The notes: generated by a model from the letters alone, not told the origin. A stretch of 64,000 nucleotides of DNA from Nocardioides alpinus (GCF_900112035.1 NZ_FOKC01000001.1:558001-622000), one strand, 5' to 3'; shown: positions 36,874 to 50,455, counted from the stretch's first letter. Made by a program: numbers and translations.

Positions 36874-38426
36874 TCAGTCGGTCGCTGCCCCTGCGGTGCC
36901 GCCTGCGAGACCGGCCGGTGCTGCCGTCGGGGCGACGCCGCTCGTCGTACCGGCGTACTTCTGGATCAGTGACTCGACGTCGAGACCGGTCGTGGTCTTG
37001 AGCAGCTCCATGGTCTGGACGAAGTTGTTCGTCACCTGCTTGGGCAGCTCGCCGGCGCCGTCGGCGGAGATGACGGTCAGCTTGTCGATGTTGCCCATCG
37101 GACGCGCCAGCTCGGCGGCGACCTTGGGCATGACCTCGATCAGCATCTGGAGGACCGCGGCCTCGTTGTAGCCCGCGAAGGCGGCGGCCTTCTTGTCCAT
37201 GGCCTCCGCCTCGGCCTGCCCCGCGGCCAGGATCGCCGACGCCTGGGCCTCACCCCACCCTCGGCACGGAGGGCGTCCGCCTCCGCGACACGGCGGGCCT
37301 TCTCGGCCTCACCGCGCTTGGCACCCTCGATCGCCTCGGCCTCCGCGAGCGCCGAACGACGCGACTTCTCACCCTCACCGCTCAGTCGGGCCTCCTCGGC
37401 CTCGGCCTCCGCGTTGGCGATGGACGCCGCCTTGCGGGCCTCCGCCTCGAGGATGGCCGAGCTGCGGCGACCCTGCGCCTCGGTCTCGACGCGGTAGCGC
37501 TCGGCGTCGGCGGGCTTGCGGACCTCGGTGTCGAGCTGGCGCTCCTTGAGGGCGGCCTGGTGCACGGCGACCTTCTCCTGCTCGAGCAGGATCGCCTGGT
37601 CGCGGTCGGCCTGCGCCAGCGGACCGGCGGCCGCGGCCTTGGCGTTGGCCGCGTCGGTCTCGGCCTTGATCTCCGCGTTCTTGAGGGCGAGGGCGCGCTG
37701 GGTCACCGCGATCTCCTGCTCCGCCGCGATGCGGGCCTGCTCGGCGGCCTGGCGGGCATTGGCCTCGGCGATGGACGCGAGCTGGTTGAGCTTGGCCGCC
37801 TCGGGGCGCCCCAGGTCGGCGAGGTAGGAGCCGTCGTCGGTGATGTCCTGGATCTGGAACGTGTCGAGCACGAGGCCCTGGCCGGTCAGCGAGGACTCCG
37901 ACTCCTCGGCCACCCGCTGGGCGAAGGCGGCGCGATCGCGGATGATCTGCTCGACCGACATCGATCCGACGATCGACCGCAGCGCACCGGCGAGCACCTC
38001 CTGGGTGAAGGTCTCGATGTCGGCCTGCTGGCTCAGGAAGCGCTGGGCGGCTGCGCGGATGGAGTCCTCGTTGCCGCCGACCTTGACGAGGGCGACGCCG
38101 TCGAGGTTGAGCTTGATGCCCTGGCCGGAGACGGCACCGCGGATCTGCACCGAGATGCGCCGCGACGACAGCTCGAGGGTGGCCAGCCGCTGCACGAACG
38201 GGATGACGAAAACGCCGCCGCCCATGACGACCTTCTGGCCGGACAGGTCGGTGGAGATCTGGCCCGTCTCCGGGTTGCGTACCTCTCCCTTCCCCTTGCG
38301 CCCGGTGATGATGAACGACTCGTTGGGCCCCGCGACCTTGTAGCGGGTGGTGACGAGCAGTGCGATCAGCACCACGAGGACGACGAGGCCGATCACAGAC
38401 GTGACGACCGGGGACAGACCGAACAT
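36874..38426 (-). pseudogene. Frameshifted flotillin-like SPFH protein
   Basis: The N-terminal part (38426 down to about 37262, some 388 residues) has a membrane hairpin, the SPFH domain, and a long Ala/Glu coiled coil as in flotillin. The C-terminal part (MDKKAAAFAGYNEAAVLQM to stop 36874, about 124 residues) is in another frame. The break is at 37248-37262, where GAGGGTGGGGTGAGG on the minus strand looks like a five-base duplication of GGGGT; removing it restores one frame of about 512 residues. Flotillins organise membrane microdomains. As sequenced the frame runs on to an Arg/Pro-rich tail ending at 37140. Real mutation or assembly error. Confidence 0.85.
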
Positions 38427-38477
38427 GCGAGCTCCTTGCGGTGCGGGCGGTGAGGTGGTGGCGTGCGGGACGAGGGG

Positions 38478-38975
38478 TCAGGGGAGGAAGAGAGGCTCGA
38501 CCTGGACGGCCGTGGGCGAGAGGACCTGGGTGACGCTGACCTCGGTGCCGGCGGCCACGGGGACGCTCGAGCGCGCGTTGAGGCGGGTGATGTGGCCGCC
38601 CACGCTGATCGACACTGTGCCGAAGCCGTCCTCGGGGATCGCGCCGACCACGCGGCCAATCTTCTCGACCATGTCGGCGGTGCGGACGGCGTCGGTCTCG
38701 CCGGTGCCGTGGAGGAACCGGGACGCCTTGGCCGCAGCCGCGCCGAGCAGCACGCCGAGCACGAGCCCGATGACCACGGCGAGCGAGGTCGATCCGGTCG
38801 CGTCGAGGGCGATGGCTCCGCCGAACCCGAGCGCGCCGAGGAAGCCGGCGAGCGCCTCGGTCGAGAAGAAGCCTGCGCCGAGACCCTCCAGCGCACCGTC
38901 GAGCACGTCACCGACCACGAGCGCGACGAGGAGCAGCACGACGCCGAGCGCGCCGAGCACCAGGAACACAGTCAC
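38478..38975 (-). CDS. NfeD-like membrane protein
   Basis: A 165-residue protein with two or three hydrophobic segments (VTVFLVLGALGVVLLLVALV, then GGAIALDATGSTSLAVVIGL) and a C-terminal OB-like beta domain of about 75 residues (VGAIPEDGFGTVSISVGG). This is the usual partner of flotillin in bacteria (the nfeD/DUF1449 type). GTG at 38975 with GGGGGAGG upstream is preferred to the ATG at 39017. It lies 51 bases upstream of the flotillin gene, in the same operon. Confidence 0.82.
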   Translation of the reverse strand: MTVFLVLGALGVVLLLVALVVGDVLDGALEGLGAGFFSTEALAGFLGALGFGGAIALDATGSTSLAVVIGLVLGVLLGAAAAKASRFLHGTGETDAVRTADMVEKIGRVVGAIPEDGFGTVSISVGGHITRLNARSSVPVAAGTEVSVTQVLSPTAVQVEPLFLP

Positions 38976-39101
38976 GATGCCTCCCCCGGTCACCAGCGCG
39001 ACGTGAATGTCGCGCACACCATAGCGTCATGCTTCCCCGCAGGAGCGGGTTCACGCCACCCGGTCCTGACCCCGTTCCCAGGGCTGGTGCGGAGGGGCCC
39101 C

Positions 39102-40001
39102 TCAGGCCAGCACGTGGGCTCCCGCGACGGGGCCGGTCGCCGTGAGAACGACGTCGTGGCCGGCGCCGGCGAGACCGACGGCCGTGGCGCGGGCGCCGTC
39201 GGCGGAGTCGCAGAGGAAGACGACGGTCGGGCCGGAACCGCTGACCAGCCCGCGCAGGGCGCCCTCGGACTCGCCCCGGACGATCAGGTCACCGAGCTCG
39301 GGACGCAGGTCGATCGCCGGCTCCTGGAGGTCGTTGTGGAGCGCGCGAGCCAGCTGCAGCGGCTCGCCGGTGGCGAGGGCAGCGAGCAGCGGCTCGGCCG
39401 ACGCGGGCACCTCGGTGGCGTCGGGCCGCAGGGTGTCGAAGTGGCGGTAGACCATCGGCGTCGAGAGGCCCTCGGGGGACGGCACCGCCACCCACCACCA
39501 CGAGCCCCGGTCGTCGACGGGCGTGACGACCTCGCCGCGACCCACGCCCCGCGCCGTACCCCCGACGAGGGAGAAGGGGATGTCGCTGCCGAGCTCGGCG
39601 GCGAGGGCGAGGAGCACGTCATCGGGGGTCTCGAGGTCCCAGAGCCGGTCGCACGCGACGAGTGCGGCGGCGGCGTCGGCCGAGCCGCCGGCCATGCCGC
39701 CCGCGACGGGGATGTCCTTGCGCACCTCGAAGGCGCCGGCGGCCGGTCGCCCCGCGTGCTGGGCGAGCAGCCGGGCCGCGCGCAGCACGATGTTGTCGGC
39801 GCCGGACGGTACGCCGGCGGGGTCGATGTGGTCGGCCACGAGGGTGTCCAGCGAGAGGCCCTCGGCGGCCGTCAGGGTCAGGTCGTCGTGGATCCCGATG
39901 GCCTGGTAGACCGTGTCGAGCGGGTGGAAGCCGTCCTCCCGGGCGCGACCGACGCCGAGGTGGAGGTTGATCTTGGCGGCGGCGCGGACGGTGATGCTCA
40001 T
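39102..40001 (-). CDS. ispE: 4-(cytidine 5'-diphospho)-2-C-methyl-D-erythritol kinase
   Basis: Fourth step of the MEP isoprenoid pathway, 299 residues of the GHMP kinase family. [12 protein letters not shown] with the active-site Lys, the ATP loop [19 protein letters not shown] and the catalytic Asp in LGSDIPFSL, and late GSGPTVVFL are present. The start overlaps the rsmA stop by four bases (ATGA). Confidence 0.95.
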   Translation of the reverse strand: MSITVRAAAKINLHLGVGRAREDGFHPLDTVYQAIGIHDDLTLTAAEGLSLDTLVADHIDPAGVPSGADNIVLRAARLLAQHAGRPAAGAFEVRKDIPVAGGMAGGSADAAAALVACDRLWDLETPDDVLLALAAELGSDIPFSLVGGTARGVGRGEVVTPVDDRGSWWWVAVPSPEGLSTPMVYRHFDTLRPDATEVPASAEPLLAALATGEPLQLARALHNDLQEPAIDLRPELGDLIVRGESEGALRGLVSGSGPTVVFLCDSADGARATAVGLAGAGHDVVLTATGPVAGAHVLA

Positions 40002-40876
40002 GCCGGGTGGGCCGTGGCAGCGAGGCCTTCGGCGATGCGCGCGAAGTCGCCGACCTCGAGCATCTCGCCACGGACGGTCGGGTCGACCCCGGCCGCCTCG
40101 AGCGCGGCGGTGGCCGCCTCGGCCGAGCCCGCCAGCTCGCGCAGCGCGGGGCGGATCTGCTTGCGGCGGTGGGCGAAGGCGGCGTCGACGACGGCGAACA
40201 CCTGCTCACGGGAGGCGGTCGTCCGCGGCGGGTCGCAGCGGGTCCACGCCACCAGGCCGGAGTCGACATTGGGGGCCGGCCAGAAGACGTTGCGGCCGAT
40301 CGCGCCCGCACGACGTACGTCGGCGAACCAGGCCGCCTTCACGCTCGGCACCCCGTAGGTCTTCGACCCCGGTCCCGCAGCGAGCCGGTCGGCGACCTCG
40401 GCCTGCACCATCACCAGCCCGCGCTCGAGCGACGGCAGCAGGGTGAGCAGGTGGAGCAGGACCGGGACCGAGACGTTGTAGGGGAGGTTGGCGACGAGCG
40501 CCGTGGGCGGCGGCCCGGGGAGCGAGTCGACGCGCATCGCGTCGGCCAGCACCACCTCGAACCGGTCGACCTGCCCCGGGGCGTACGCCGCGATGGTGGC
40601 CGGCAGCCGCTCGGCGAGCAGCGGGTCGATCTCGACCGCGATGACGCGCCTGGCCACCTCGAGCAGGGCCAGCGTGAGCGAGCCCAGCCCCGGCCCGACC
40701 TCGACCACGACGTCGTCGGCGGTGATGCCGGACTCGCGGACGATGCGTCGCACCGTGTTGGCGTCGATGACGAAGTTCTGGCCCTTCTGCTTCGTCGGCC
40801 GCAGGTCGAGGTCGGCGGCGAGAGAACGCACCTCGGCGGGCCCGAGGAGCCTCGGGCCGGCCGGGGTCGTGGTCAT
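39998..40876 (-). CDS. rsmA: 16S rRNA (A1518/A1519-N6) dimethyltransferase
   Basis: KsgA, 292 residues, dimethylates two adenines in helix 45 of 16S rRNA late in subunit assembly. [18 protein letters not shown] at the start, SAM motif [15 protein letters not shown], and catalytic [14 protein letters not shown] are visible. The gene is the middle of the conserved rpfB-rsmA-ispE block, but here two extra genes lie between rpfB and rsmA. Confidence 0.95.
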   Translation of the reverse strand: MTTTPAGPRLLGPAEVRSLAADLDLRPTKQKGQNFVIDANTVRRIVRESGITADDVVVEVGPGLGSLTLALLEVARRVIAVEIDPLLAERLPATIAAYAPGQVDRFEVVLADAMRVDSLPGPPPTALVANLPYNVSVPVLLHLLTLLPSLERGLVMVQAEVADRLAAGPGSKTYGVPSVKAAWFADVRRAGAIGRNVFWPAPNVDSGLVAWTRCDPPRTTASREQVFAVVDAAFAHRRKQIRPALRELAGSAEAATAALEAAGVDPTVRGEMLEVGDFARIAEGLAATAHPA

Positions 40877-40885
40877 GTGATGAGC

Positions 40886-42208
40886 CTAGTCGGGGGCTTC
40901 GGCGACCCGCCGCTGCAGTCGCAGGCGTACGCCGTCGAGCCAGTCGCCGACACTGCGGCGCGCCTCGGGCGTGCCGGGATAGCGGCACCGCAGGTGCAGG
41001 CCGGTGGCGTTGACGACGAACCAGATCATCACCCCGTCGGTGCGCACCACCGCCGAGACGTGCTGCGGCTCGAGGCCGTCGGGCACGGCGACCGGGAGGC
41101 GCCGGTTGTCCAGCCAGGACACGGCGAAGTTGCCGGGCCGCATCGGCATCCCGCCGTAGGCCGCCATGATCGGCTCGAGCGGGTGCGACCCCAGCTCGAC
41201 GGCCTCCCTCACCGCGCGCTGGCAGTCGGCGGGCTCGGACGAGGGCACCTCGATGACCGAGTTGGTGATGAACCAGCCCACGGAGTCGTGCCAGCGCGCG
41301 TCGTAGCGGCTGTGCACGGGGAAGATCGCGCGCAGCGGGGCCTCGACCCCGGCCAGGTCGACGAGGGCGGCACGGGACTCGGCGAGGGCGACGGCGAGCA
41401 TGGTCGTGCCGTGCTCCCGGGCCTGCCGCTCGAACCGGTCGAGCTGCTCGGTGTCGAGCACGTCGTGCACCTCGACGACGGCGGTGCGGGGCTCGGTGAG
41501 GTCGCCCAGGGGCAGCGCGAAGCCCGGCATCGCTCCGTCGCCCGCCTCGAGGATCTCCCGCCAGCGGTCGGCCACGGAGGCCGGCACGGCCGGGCGGTCG
41601 GCGAGCTCGGCGGTGTGGTCGGCGAAGGCCGGGGCGAGTGGCAGGGCGGCTCCCGGCGCGCGGCCGTCGGCGAGGTCGGCGAGGCAGGTGGTGAGGTCGC
41701 GCACCAGCACCAGCAGCGACCACGCGTCGACGTGGGAGTGGTCGGCGGCGATGACGACCGACGGGGCGCCCTGGGCCGGCTGCACGACGCACAGCCGGTG
41801 CGAGGGCCGGGCGAAGGGCGCGCAGGCCTCGTCGAGCACCTCCCGCAGCCGGTCGCGGATGCCGACTCCTTGGGGGGCGGGGTGGTCGACCCAGCCGCCG
41901 CGCCGTAGCTCGATCTCGTGCAGTCCCAGCGACCGGTCCGGGCGGACGACGAACGCCGACCTGAGGGTGCCGTGCCGCTGCACCACCGCCTCCCACGCCA
42001 GCGCGAGGTGGTCGTCGTCCACCGGTGCGGGCAGGCGGAACGCGACGGCCATCCACGACCCGCGGCGCTGTCCCTCGAGCACGTGTCGACGCTGGTCGAA
42101 GGAGATCGGCAGCTCGCGCGCGTGGCCCACGGTCGCGGCGCCCCTCAGGACGTGGCTGCGCAGCTGCCCCTCGGGCAGGTGCACCTGGTCCACGATCGTG
42201 AGCCGCAT
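40886..42208 (-). CDS. Stand-alone condensation-domain protein
   Basis: A 440-residue protein with the fold of NRPS condensation domains and PapA acyltransferases. The active-site motif appears as DHSHVDAWSLL, with the second His and the Asp of HHxxxDG kept and Gly replaced by Ala. Later segments RAIFPVHSRYD and VGWFITNSVIEVP match the solvent channel region. There is no adenylation or carrier domain next to it, so a stand-alone acyl or amide transfer to an unknown acceptor is inferred. The ATG at 42208 is chosen over the longer frame to 42286. It is divergent from an alpha/beta hydrolase gene, 100 bases away. Confidence 0.8.
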   Translation of the reverse strand: MRLTIVDQVHLPEGQLRSHVLRGAATVGHARELPISFDQRRHVLEGQRRGSWMAVAFRLPAPVDDDHLALAWEAVVQRHGTLRSAFVVRPDRSLGLHEIELRRGGWVDHPAPQGVGIRDRLREVLDEACAPFARPSHRLCVVQPAQGAPSVVIAADHSHVDAWSLLVLVRDLTTCLADLADGRAPGAALPLAPAFADHTAELADRPAVPASVADRWREILEAGDGAMPGFALPLGDLTEPRTAVVEVHDVLDTEQLDRFERQAREHGTTMLAVALAESRAALVDLAGVEAPLRAIFPVHSRYDARWHDSVGWFITNSVIEVPSSEPADCQRAVREAVELGSHPLEPIMAAYGGMPMRPGNFAVSWLDNRRLPVAVPDGLEPQHVSAVVRTDGVMIWFVVNATGLHLRCRYPGTPEARRSVGDWLDGVRLRLQRRVAEAPD

Positions 42209-42308
42209 CACGACGGAGTGTAGGCAGCAGCCCCGCGCTCCTAGACTCGGCACCCCGGCCCTGCACGCCCATCCCCACCCCGCCACCCCGCCTCATCCGA
42301 GGAGCCAC

Positions 42309-45340
<3,032 letters not shown>

Positions 45341-45354
<14 letters not shown>

Positions 45355-46183
45355 CGTCGTACACCTCTCGCTTCGGCAGGCCGGCGCGCTTGGCGACCTC
45401 GGCGATCGCCTCCTTGCGGGTCGAGCCGGACTCCTCGAGCTCGGCGACGGCCGTACGCAGGGACCCGGGGTCGGTGCCGACGGCGGGGGCGCCGCTGGAG
45501 CCCTCGACGACGATCGTCACCTCGCCGCGGATGCCCTCGGCGGCCCAGGCGACGAGCTCGGCGAGGGGGCCGCGGCGCACTTCCTCGTAGGTCTTGGTGA
45601 GCTCGCGGCAGACCGCGGCGGGGCGGTCGTCGCCCAGCGCATCAGCCATCGCCGCCAGCGCGGCCTCGGTGCGGTGCGGGGCCTCGAAGAAGACCATCGT
45701 GCGCTCCTCAGCTGCGAGCGCGGCGAGGCGACGACCGCGCTCACCCGCCTTGCGCGGCAGGAACCCCTCGAAGCAGAACCGGTCGACCGGCAGCCCGCTG
45801 ACCGCGAGGGCGGTGAGCACGGCGCTCGGGCCCGGCACGGCGGTCACGCGTACGTCGTGCTCGACCGCCGCCGCCACCAGCCGGTAGCCCGGGTCGGAGA
45901 CGCTCGGCATCCCCGCGTCGGTGACCAGCACCACCCGGTCACCGGCGAGCAGTGCCTCCAGGAGGACCGGGGTGCGGGCCTGCTCGTTGCCCTCGAAGTA
46001 GGACACGACGCGACCCGACAGCGTGATGCCGAGGTCGGCGCAGAGGCGCTTGAGCCGGCGGGTGTCCTCGGCAGCGACGACGTCCGCACCGGCGAGCTCG
46101 GCGGCGAGCCGGGGCGGTGCGTCGCCGACCTGACCGATCGGGGTGCCCGCGAGGACCAGGACGCCTGCCATGGGGTCGATCAT
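45341..46183 (-). CDS. rsmI: 16S rRNA (C1402-2'-O)-methyltransferase
   Basis: RsmI, 280 residues, of the tetrapyrrole methylase fold. GVLVLAGTPIGQVGDAPPR, AAEDTRRLKRLC, VLVTDAGMPSVSDPGYRL and AVPGPSAVLTALAVSGLP are the family motifs. ATGs at 46183 and 46171 are both possible; the second matches usual N termini. It is upstream of tatD, an arrangement common in actinobacteria, where pmt lies divergently; here a cupredoxin gene and a hydrolase remnant separate them. Confidence 0.95.
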
Positions 46184-46215
46184 GGCAGGCCGTCGGGGTG
46201 CGCGATCATCGGCAC

Positions 46216-46530
46216 GTGCCCTTCGTCGACGTCCGCGGGATCCCCACCCACCACGAGGTCACCGGCAGCGGTCCGGCCGCCCTCTTCCTGCACGGCGGCT
46301 ACTGCACGGCGGCGGTGATGCGGCCGCTGGCCGAGCAGCTGCCGTGGCTCACCGCCCACGCACCCGAGCGCCCCGGGCACCGCCGCACCCCGGACCGACC
46401 CGGCCCGATGTCGTACGACGACGGGGTGGCCGACACCCTCGCCTACCTCGATGCCGTGGGACTCGACGCGGTCGACGTGCAGCCCGCACTCCTGGGCTCG
46501 GTGGTCGCAGCGTTCCTCCGGACGACCTAG
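46216..46530 (+). pseudogene. Truncated alpha/beta hydrolase
   Basis: A 104-residue frame from a GTG at 46216. The N-terminal third of an alpha/beta hydrolase is clear (VRGIPTHHEVTGSGPAALFL, HGGYCTAAVM, and DGVADTLAYLDAVGL). It breaks off before the nucleophile elbow, where VDVQPALLGSVVAAFLRTT replaces the expected GHSMG-type strand. Probably a remnant. Confidence 0.65.
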
Positions 46531-48296
46531 GGCCGCACGACCCGGAAGCGCCAGGTCCGCACCGACCGGTTGCCGGCCGTGTCCCGCGCCACGAGGCGTA
46601 CGACGTGGCGACCGAGCGCCAGCCGCTGCCGCGGCGTCCACCGCACGACGTCACGGCGGTCGTACGTCGCCCCGCGGACGCGGTCGCCGTCGAGGAGCAG
46701 CCTGATCGATCGTGCCCCCACCCCCGACGCGGCGTCGACGACCCGGGCGCGGATGGTCGGGCGGCGGTCGGAAGTGGTGCGTCCGGGACGGAGCGAGGAG
46801 ATCCGCGGCCCGGCAACGTCGACCAGCGGGGCGACCACCGGCGGGGCGACCACCGGCGGGGCCACGACCGGCGGGATCACGACCGGCGGCGTGCCGACCG
46901 GCGGGGCGACCACCGGCGGCGCTCCGCCCCCGACGACCACCTGGACGCTGTCGGTGACGGCACCGTGGCCGGCGTGCTCGCCGGCACGGGCCACCGTCAC
47001 CGTGGCGGTGTAGGTGCCGGGGGCCGCATAGGTGTGGTCCGGGTCGGCGCCGGCGCCGGTGGTGCCGTCACCGAAGCTCCACGTGTAGGTGAGGTCGGCG
47101 GTGCCCGGGGACAGGTCGGCACAGCCGATGCGCCGGCTGGCGTTGGCGGGGTCGTGCACGACGACCGAGACGGCCTTGGGGCCGGCGCGCAGGGGCTTGA
47201 CGACCTCGACCGGTCCGCTCGCACCGCTCGCGTCGGAGGTGAAGAGCGGCCAGATCTCGTTGACCTCGGCGAAGGGCTGGGCGGTGTCGAAGCGGAAGTG
47301 GGCCCCGCCGAGCTGGTCGCCGCACGCGAGCTCATGCACGTGCACCTGCTGGTGCGGGGTGCTCGGTGCGACGCCGGTGACCTCGAGCGAGGTGGTGGTC
47401 CTTCCCCGGCTGCGGACCATCACGGCCCGACCGGTGAGGTCGGGGTGGTCCGCGAGCCCGGCGGAGTAGGAGCTCGCCGTGCCCCGGGTGGTGACCTGCG
47501 TCGAGAAGGCGACCGCCGACGGGGACTGTCCCGGAGCCGCCAGCGCGTCGATCTCGGGGAGTCCGCCACCGGTCGGCGGCTCGGGGTCCGGCGGGCCCGG
47601 GTCGCCGGTGACGGTGATCGCGAACTCCTCCACGTGCAGCCCGCCGCGCCCGTCGCTCACGCGCAGGCGGGCGACGTACTGCCCCGGGGTGCGGTACTCG
47701 AGCATCGCGTGGTCGCGGTAGGACACCGGCCCGCCGTCGCCCGGGTCCCACGAGACCACGGGTACGTCGCCACTGTCGGGGTCGCTCGCGTTGGCCGTCG
47801 CGTGCACGACCAGCGGCGCTGGACCGGACAGCGGCTCCACGACCGGCGCGGCGGTGGGCGCCTGGTTGTCGCCGATGTCGGTCACCACGATCGTGCCGCT
47901 CATCAGGGTGCCGTGCATGGCGCAGATGTAGCGGTAGGTGCCGGGCTCGGTGAAGGTGCGACGCACGGGCGCGCCGTCGGGGTCGCGATACTCCGCGAGC
48001 GGCGACCCCCAGGCGCTCTCCCACGGCTGCTCGGGCGCCTGCGAGGTCAGGTCGTGGCCCTGCGTGGCGCGGTCGAACTGCCACTCGACGGTGTCCCCGA
48101 CGGCGATCGTGACCACTGCCGTGCCGGTGTCGACCGACTCCCACCGGTTGCTGGAGACGTCGTCGACGGCGTCCACCACCCAGGTCCGGCCCTCCACGGC
48201 CGCAGCGGGGGATGCAGCGGTCGCGGTGGTGACTGCCGCCCCGCCCACCAGGGCGGAGGAGACGAGGAGCAGCAGGGCGAGCGCGACGCGGGGCAT
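46527..48296 (-). CDS. Secreted cupredoxin-PKD protein
   Basis: A 589-residue exported protein. After a signal peptide (to about residue 28) comes a plastocyanin-like domain with type 1 copper ligands His81, Cys125, His128 and Met132 (YRYICAMHGTLMSG). A PKD domain (about 140-232) and a central domain resembling Cu/Zn superoxide dismutase follow; the latter has VHVHELACGDQLGGAHFRFD and RRIGCADLS but lacks a full metal set. A second PKD (about 375-450), a PPVVAPP linker and an Ig-like domain end the chain. It may carry electrons or copper at the surface. Adjacent genes are unrelated. Confidence 0.82.
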   Translation of the reverse strand: MPRVALALLLLVSSALVGGAAVTTATAASPAAAVEGRTWVVDAVDDVSSNRWESVDTGTAVVTIAVGDTVEWQFDRATQGHDLTSQAPEQPWESAWGSPLAEYRDPDGAPVRRTFTEPGTYRYICAMHGTLMSGTIVVTDIGDNQAPTAAPVVEPLSGPAPLVVHATANASDPDSGDVPVVSWDPGDGGPVSYRDHAMLEYRTPGQYVARLRVSDGRGGLHVEEFAITVTGDPGPPDPEPPTGGGLPEIDALAAPGQSPSAVAFSTQVTTRGTASSYSAGLADHPDLTGRAVMVRSRGRTTTSLEVTGVAPSTPHQQVHVHELACGDQLGGAHFRFDTAQPFAEVNEIWPLFTSDASGASGPVEVVKPLRAGPKAVSVVVHDPANASRRIGCADLSPGTADLTYTWSFGDGTTGAGADPDHTYAAPGTYTATVTVARAGEHAGHGAVTDSVQVVVGGGAPPVVAPPVGTPPVVIPPVVAPPVVAPPVVAPLVDVAGPRISSLRPGRTTSDRRPTIRARVVDAASGVGARSIRLLLDGDRVRGATYDRRDVVRWTPRQRLALGRHVVRLVARDTAGNRSVRTWRFRVVRP

Positions 48297-48450
48297 GACG
48301 ACCTCTCAGTGGGCGACATGTCGAACGCAGTTCGCATGTCTGAATCGATACCCCGAGTCTAGATGTGGCAGCCGTCACGTCAAGGGGGCGTCCGCTGACG
48401 CCTCGCGCGCGCCCGCGTGCCGGCGCCCGGCCTCTGGTTAAAGTTCCCGC

Positions 48451-50031
48451 GTGACCCTGACTGCCACCGAGCGGAACCGTCCGCGCTGGAGGTCGGAGGA
48501 TCCCCTCCTCGGCTGGGTCGGGGCGATCTGCCTCGCGAGCCTCGCGTTCTTCCTGCGCCGGTGGCACCTCGGCACGCCCCACCAGTTCTCCTTCGACGAG
48601 ACCTACTACGCCAAGGACGCCTGGTCGCTGCTCAACCACGGCTACGTCCGGGGCTACGTCGAGGACGCCGACAAGACCATCCTCAACGGCGACGTGACGG
48701 GCCTGTGGCTGGACGGCCCGTCGATGATCGTCCACCCCGAGGTCGGCAAGTGGCTGATCGCCGGCGGCATCAAGGTCTTCGGGATGGAGCCGTCCGGGTG
48801 GCGGATGGCCTCGGCCGTCATCGGCGCCCTGATGGTGCTCCTCATGTGCCGGTTCGTCCGCCGGGTCACCGGATCGACGGTCCTCGGCCTGGTCGCGGGC
48901 CTCCTGCTCTCGATCGACGGTCTCCAGCTCGTGCTGTCGCGCCTCGCGCTGCTCGACATCTTCCTGGCGTTCTTCCTGCTGTGCGGCGTCCACTGCGTCG
49001 TCGCCGACCGGCAGTGGCTGCGCGACCGCCTCGCGTCCGGCCGGTCCTCACGCGCCCTGGGCCTCTGGCGTCCGTGGCTCCTCCTCGGCGGGGTGGCCTT
49101 CGGCCTGGCCGTCGGCACGAAGTGGTCGGCGCTCTACACCCTCGCCGCCTTCGGCCTGCTCGCCTGGCTGTGGAGCGCCGGGGCGCGGCGCGCCTTCGGG
49201 CAGCGACGCCCGCTGCTGCGCTCGGTCCTCCTCGACGCCGTCCCGGCCTTCCTCGCGCTCGTGGGCGTCGGCCTGGTCACCTACCTCGCCACCTGGACCG
49301 GCTGGTTGATGCACGCCGATGCCTACGAGGAGGCGTTCAGCAACACGCAGTACACGTCGTACGGCGGGGGCGAGGCGTGGCCGACGGCCGGCGAGCCGGA
49401 CGCCGACGGCCTCGGCGAGGTCACCCAGTCGCTGCGCTCGCTGTGGTCCTACCACCAGGACGTCTACACCTTCCACAGCCACTTCCTCGACGACAAGACG
49501 CACATCTACGCCTCCAAGCCGTCGACCTGGCTCGTCATGGGACGCCCCGTCGGCGTCGACGCCCAGACCGACATCCAGCCGGGCTCGCAGGGCTGCGAGG
49601 CACCGAGCGGCTCGACGTGCATCCGGCAGATCCTGCTCATCGGCAACCCGGTGATCTGGTGGGGGGGCTGCCTGGCCATGGTCGCCTCGCTGCTGCTGTG
49701 GATCGGCGCGCGCGACTGGCGCCACGGTGTCGCGGTGCTCGGGCTGGCGAGCACCTGGCTGCCGTGGTTCCTCTACGACGACCGGCCGATCTTCTTCTTC
49801 TACGCGATCACCTGCCTGCCCTTCATGGTGCTGTCGCTGGCGCTCGCGATGGGCCACCTGATCGGCACCTCCGACGTGCCGACCCCGCGACGTACGTTCG
49901 GGGTGGTCGTCGCCGGCAGCTACACCGTGCTGGCCCTCATCGCCTTCGCATGGTTCTGGCCGGTGTGGACCGACGTGCTGCTCACCAAGTCGGAGTGGGA
50001 CGCCCGGATCTGGTTCCAGCGCTGGATCTGA
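48451..50031 (+). CDS. pmt: Protein O-mannosyltransferase (GT39)
   Basis: A 526-residue multi-helix enzyme that uses polyprenyl-phosphomannose to O-mannosylate exported proteins. FSFDETYYAKDAWSLLNHGY is the catalytic DE region in the first external loop, SRLALLDIFLAFFLLCGVHC and a large HSHFLDDKTHIYASKP external segment follow, and about ten helices are predicted. The start is a GTG at 48451. Its place divergent to rsmI mirrors Rv1002c-Rv1003 in mycobacteria, with two genes inserted between. Confidence 0.94.
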   Translation: MTLTATERNRPRWRSEDPLLGWVGAICLASLAFFLRRWHLGTPHQFSFDETYYAKDAWSLLNHGYVRGYVEDADKTILNGDVTGLWLDGPSMIVHPEVGKWLIAGGIKVFGMEPSGWRMASAVIGALMVLLMCRFVRRVTGSTVLGLVAGLLLSIDGLQLVLSRLALLDIFLAFFLLCGVHCVVADRQWLRDRLASGRSSRALGLWRPWLLLGGVAFGLAVGTKWSALYTLAAFGLLAWLWSAGARRAFGQRRPLLRSVLLDAVPAFLALVGVGLVTYLATWTGWLMHADAYEEAFSNTQYTSYGGGEAWPTAGEPDADGLGEVTQSLRSLWSYHQDVYTFHSHFLDDKTHIYASKPSTWLVMGRPVGVDAQTDIQPGSQGCEAPSGSTCIRQILLIGNPVIWWGGCLAMVASLLLWIGARDWRHGVAVLGLASTWLPWFLYDDRPIFFFYAITCLPFMVLSLALAMGHLIGTSDVPTPRRTFGVVVAGSYTVLALIAFAWFWPVWTDVLLTKSEWDARIWFQRWI

Positions 50032-50201
50032 TCCTCCCGGTGCGAGCTGGGCCAGTCCGGTCTTGTGAAGTCGGCAGTAACCTGCGATTTTCGATCAAGA
50101 ACCGCCGCATTTGTTGAGCCGTCCATTGGCTCCGCGTTATACGTGGCGGAGCATGGCGGCAACCGATCTGTTTCGGGGGCCGACGCCAGGGAGGGTGCGC
50201 C

Positions 50202-50438
50202 ATGGATTCCACGATGATTCACGTGTGTCTGCAGACCGAGGGTGCACCGTCGCCCGAGGGCCACGAGGTCGGTGAGCGGTGGGTCTGCTCGTGCGGCGAC
50301 AACTTCGTCTACCGCGAGGGCTTCAACCGCGCCGGCTACCAGACCGTCGAGTGGTGGCCCGCCCCGGCCATCCCGCAGCCGCGCAACGCCAGGACCAAGG
50401 CCCGACGCGGCCTCCTCTTCGGCCCCCGCAAGGGCTGA
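50202..50438 (+). CDS. Small conserved-looking protein with a CSCG motif
   Basis: A 78-residue protein: MDSTMIHVCLQTEGAPSPEG, then RWVCSCGDNFVYREGF and a basic tail ending RRGLLFGPRKG. The Cys residues could hold zinc. No function known. It is a monocistron with its own terminator and a 170-base leader. Confidence 0.7.
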   Translation: MDSTMIHVCLQTEGAPSPEGHEVGERWVCSCGDNFVYREGFNRAGYQTVEWWPAPAIPQPRNARTKARRGLLFGPRKG

Positions 50439-50455
50439 CACCCAGCTCGGCCTGA

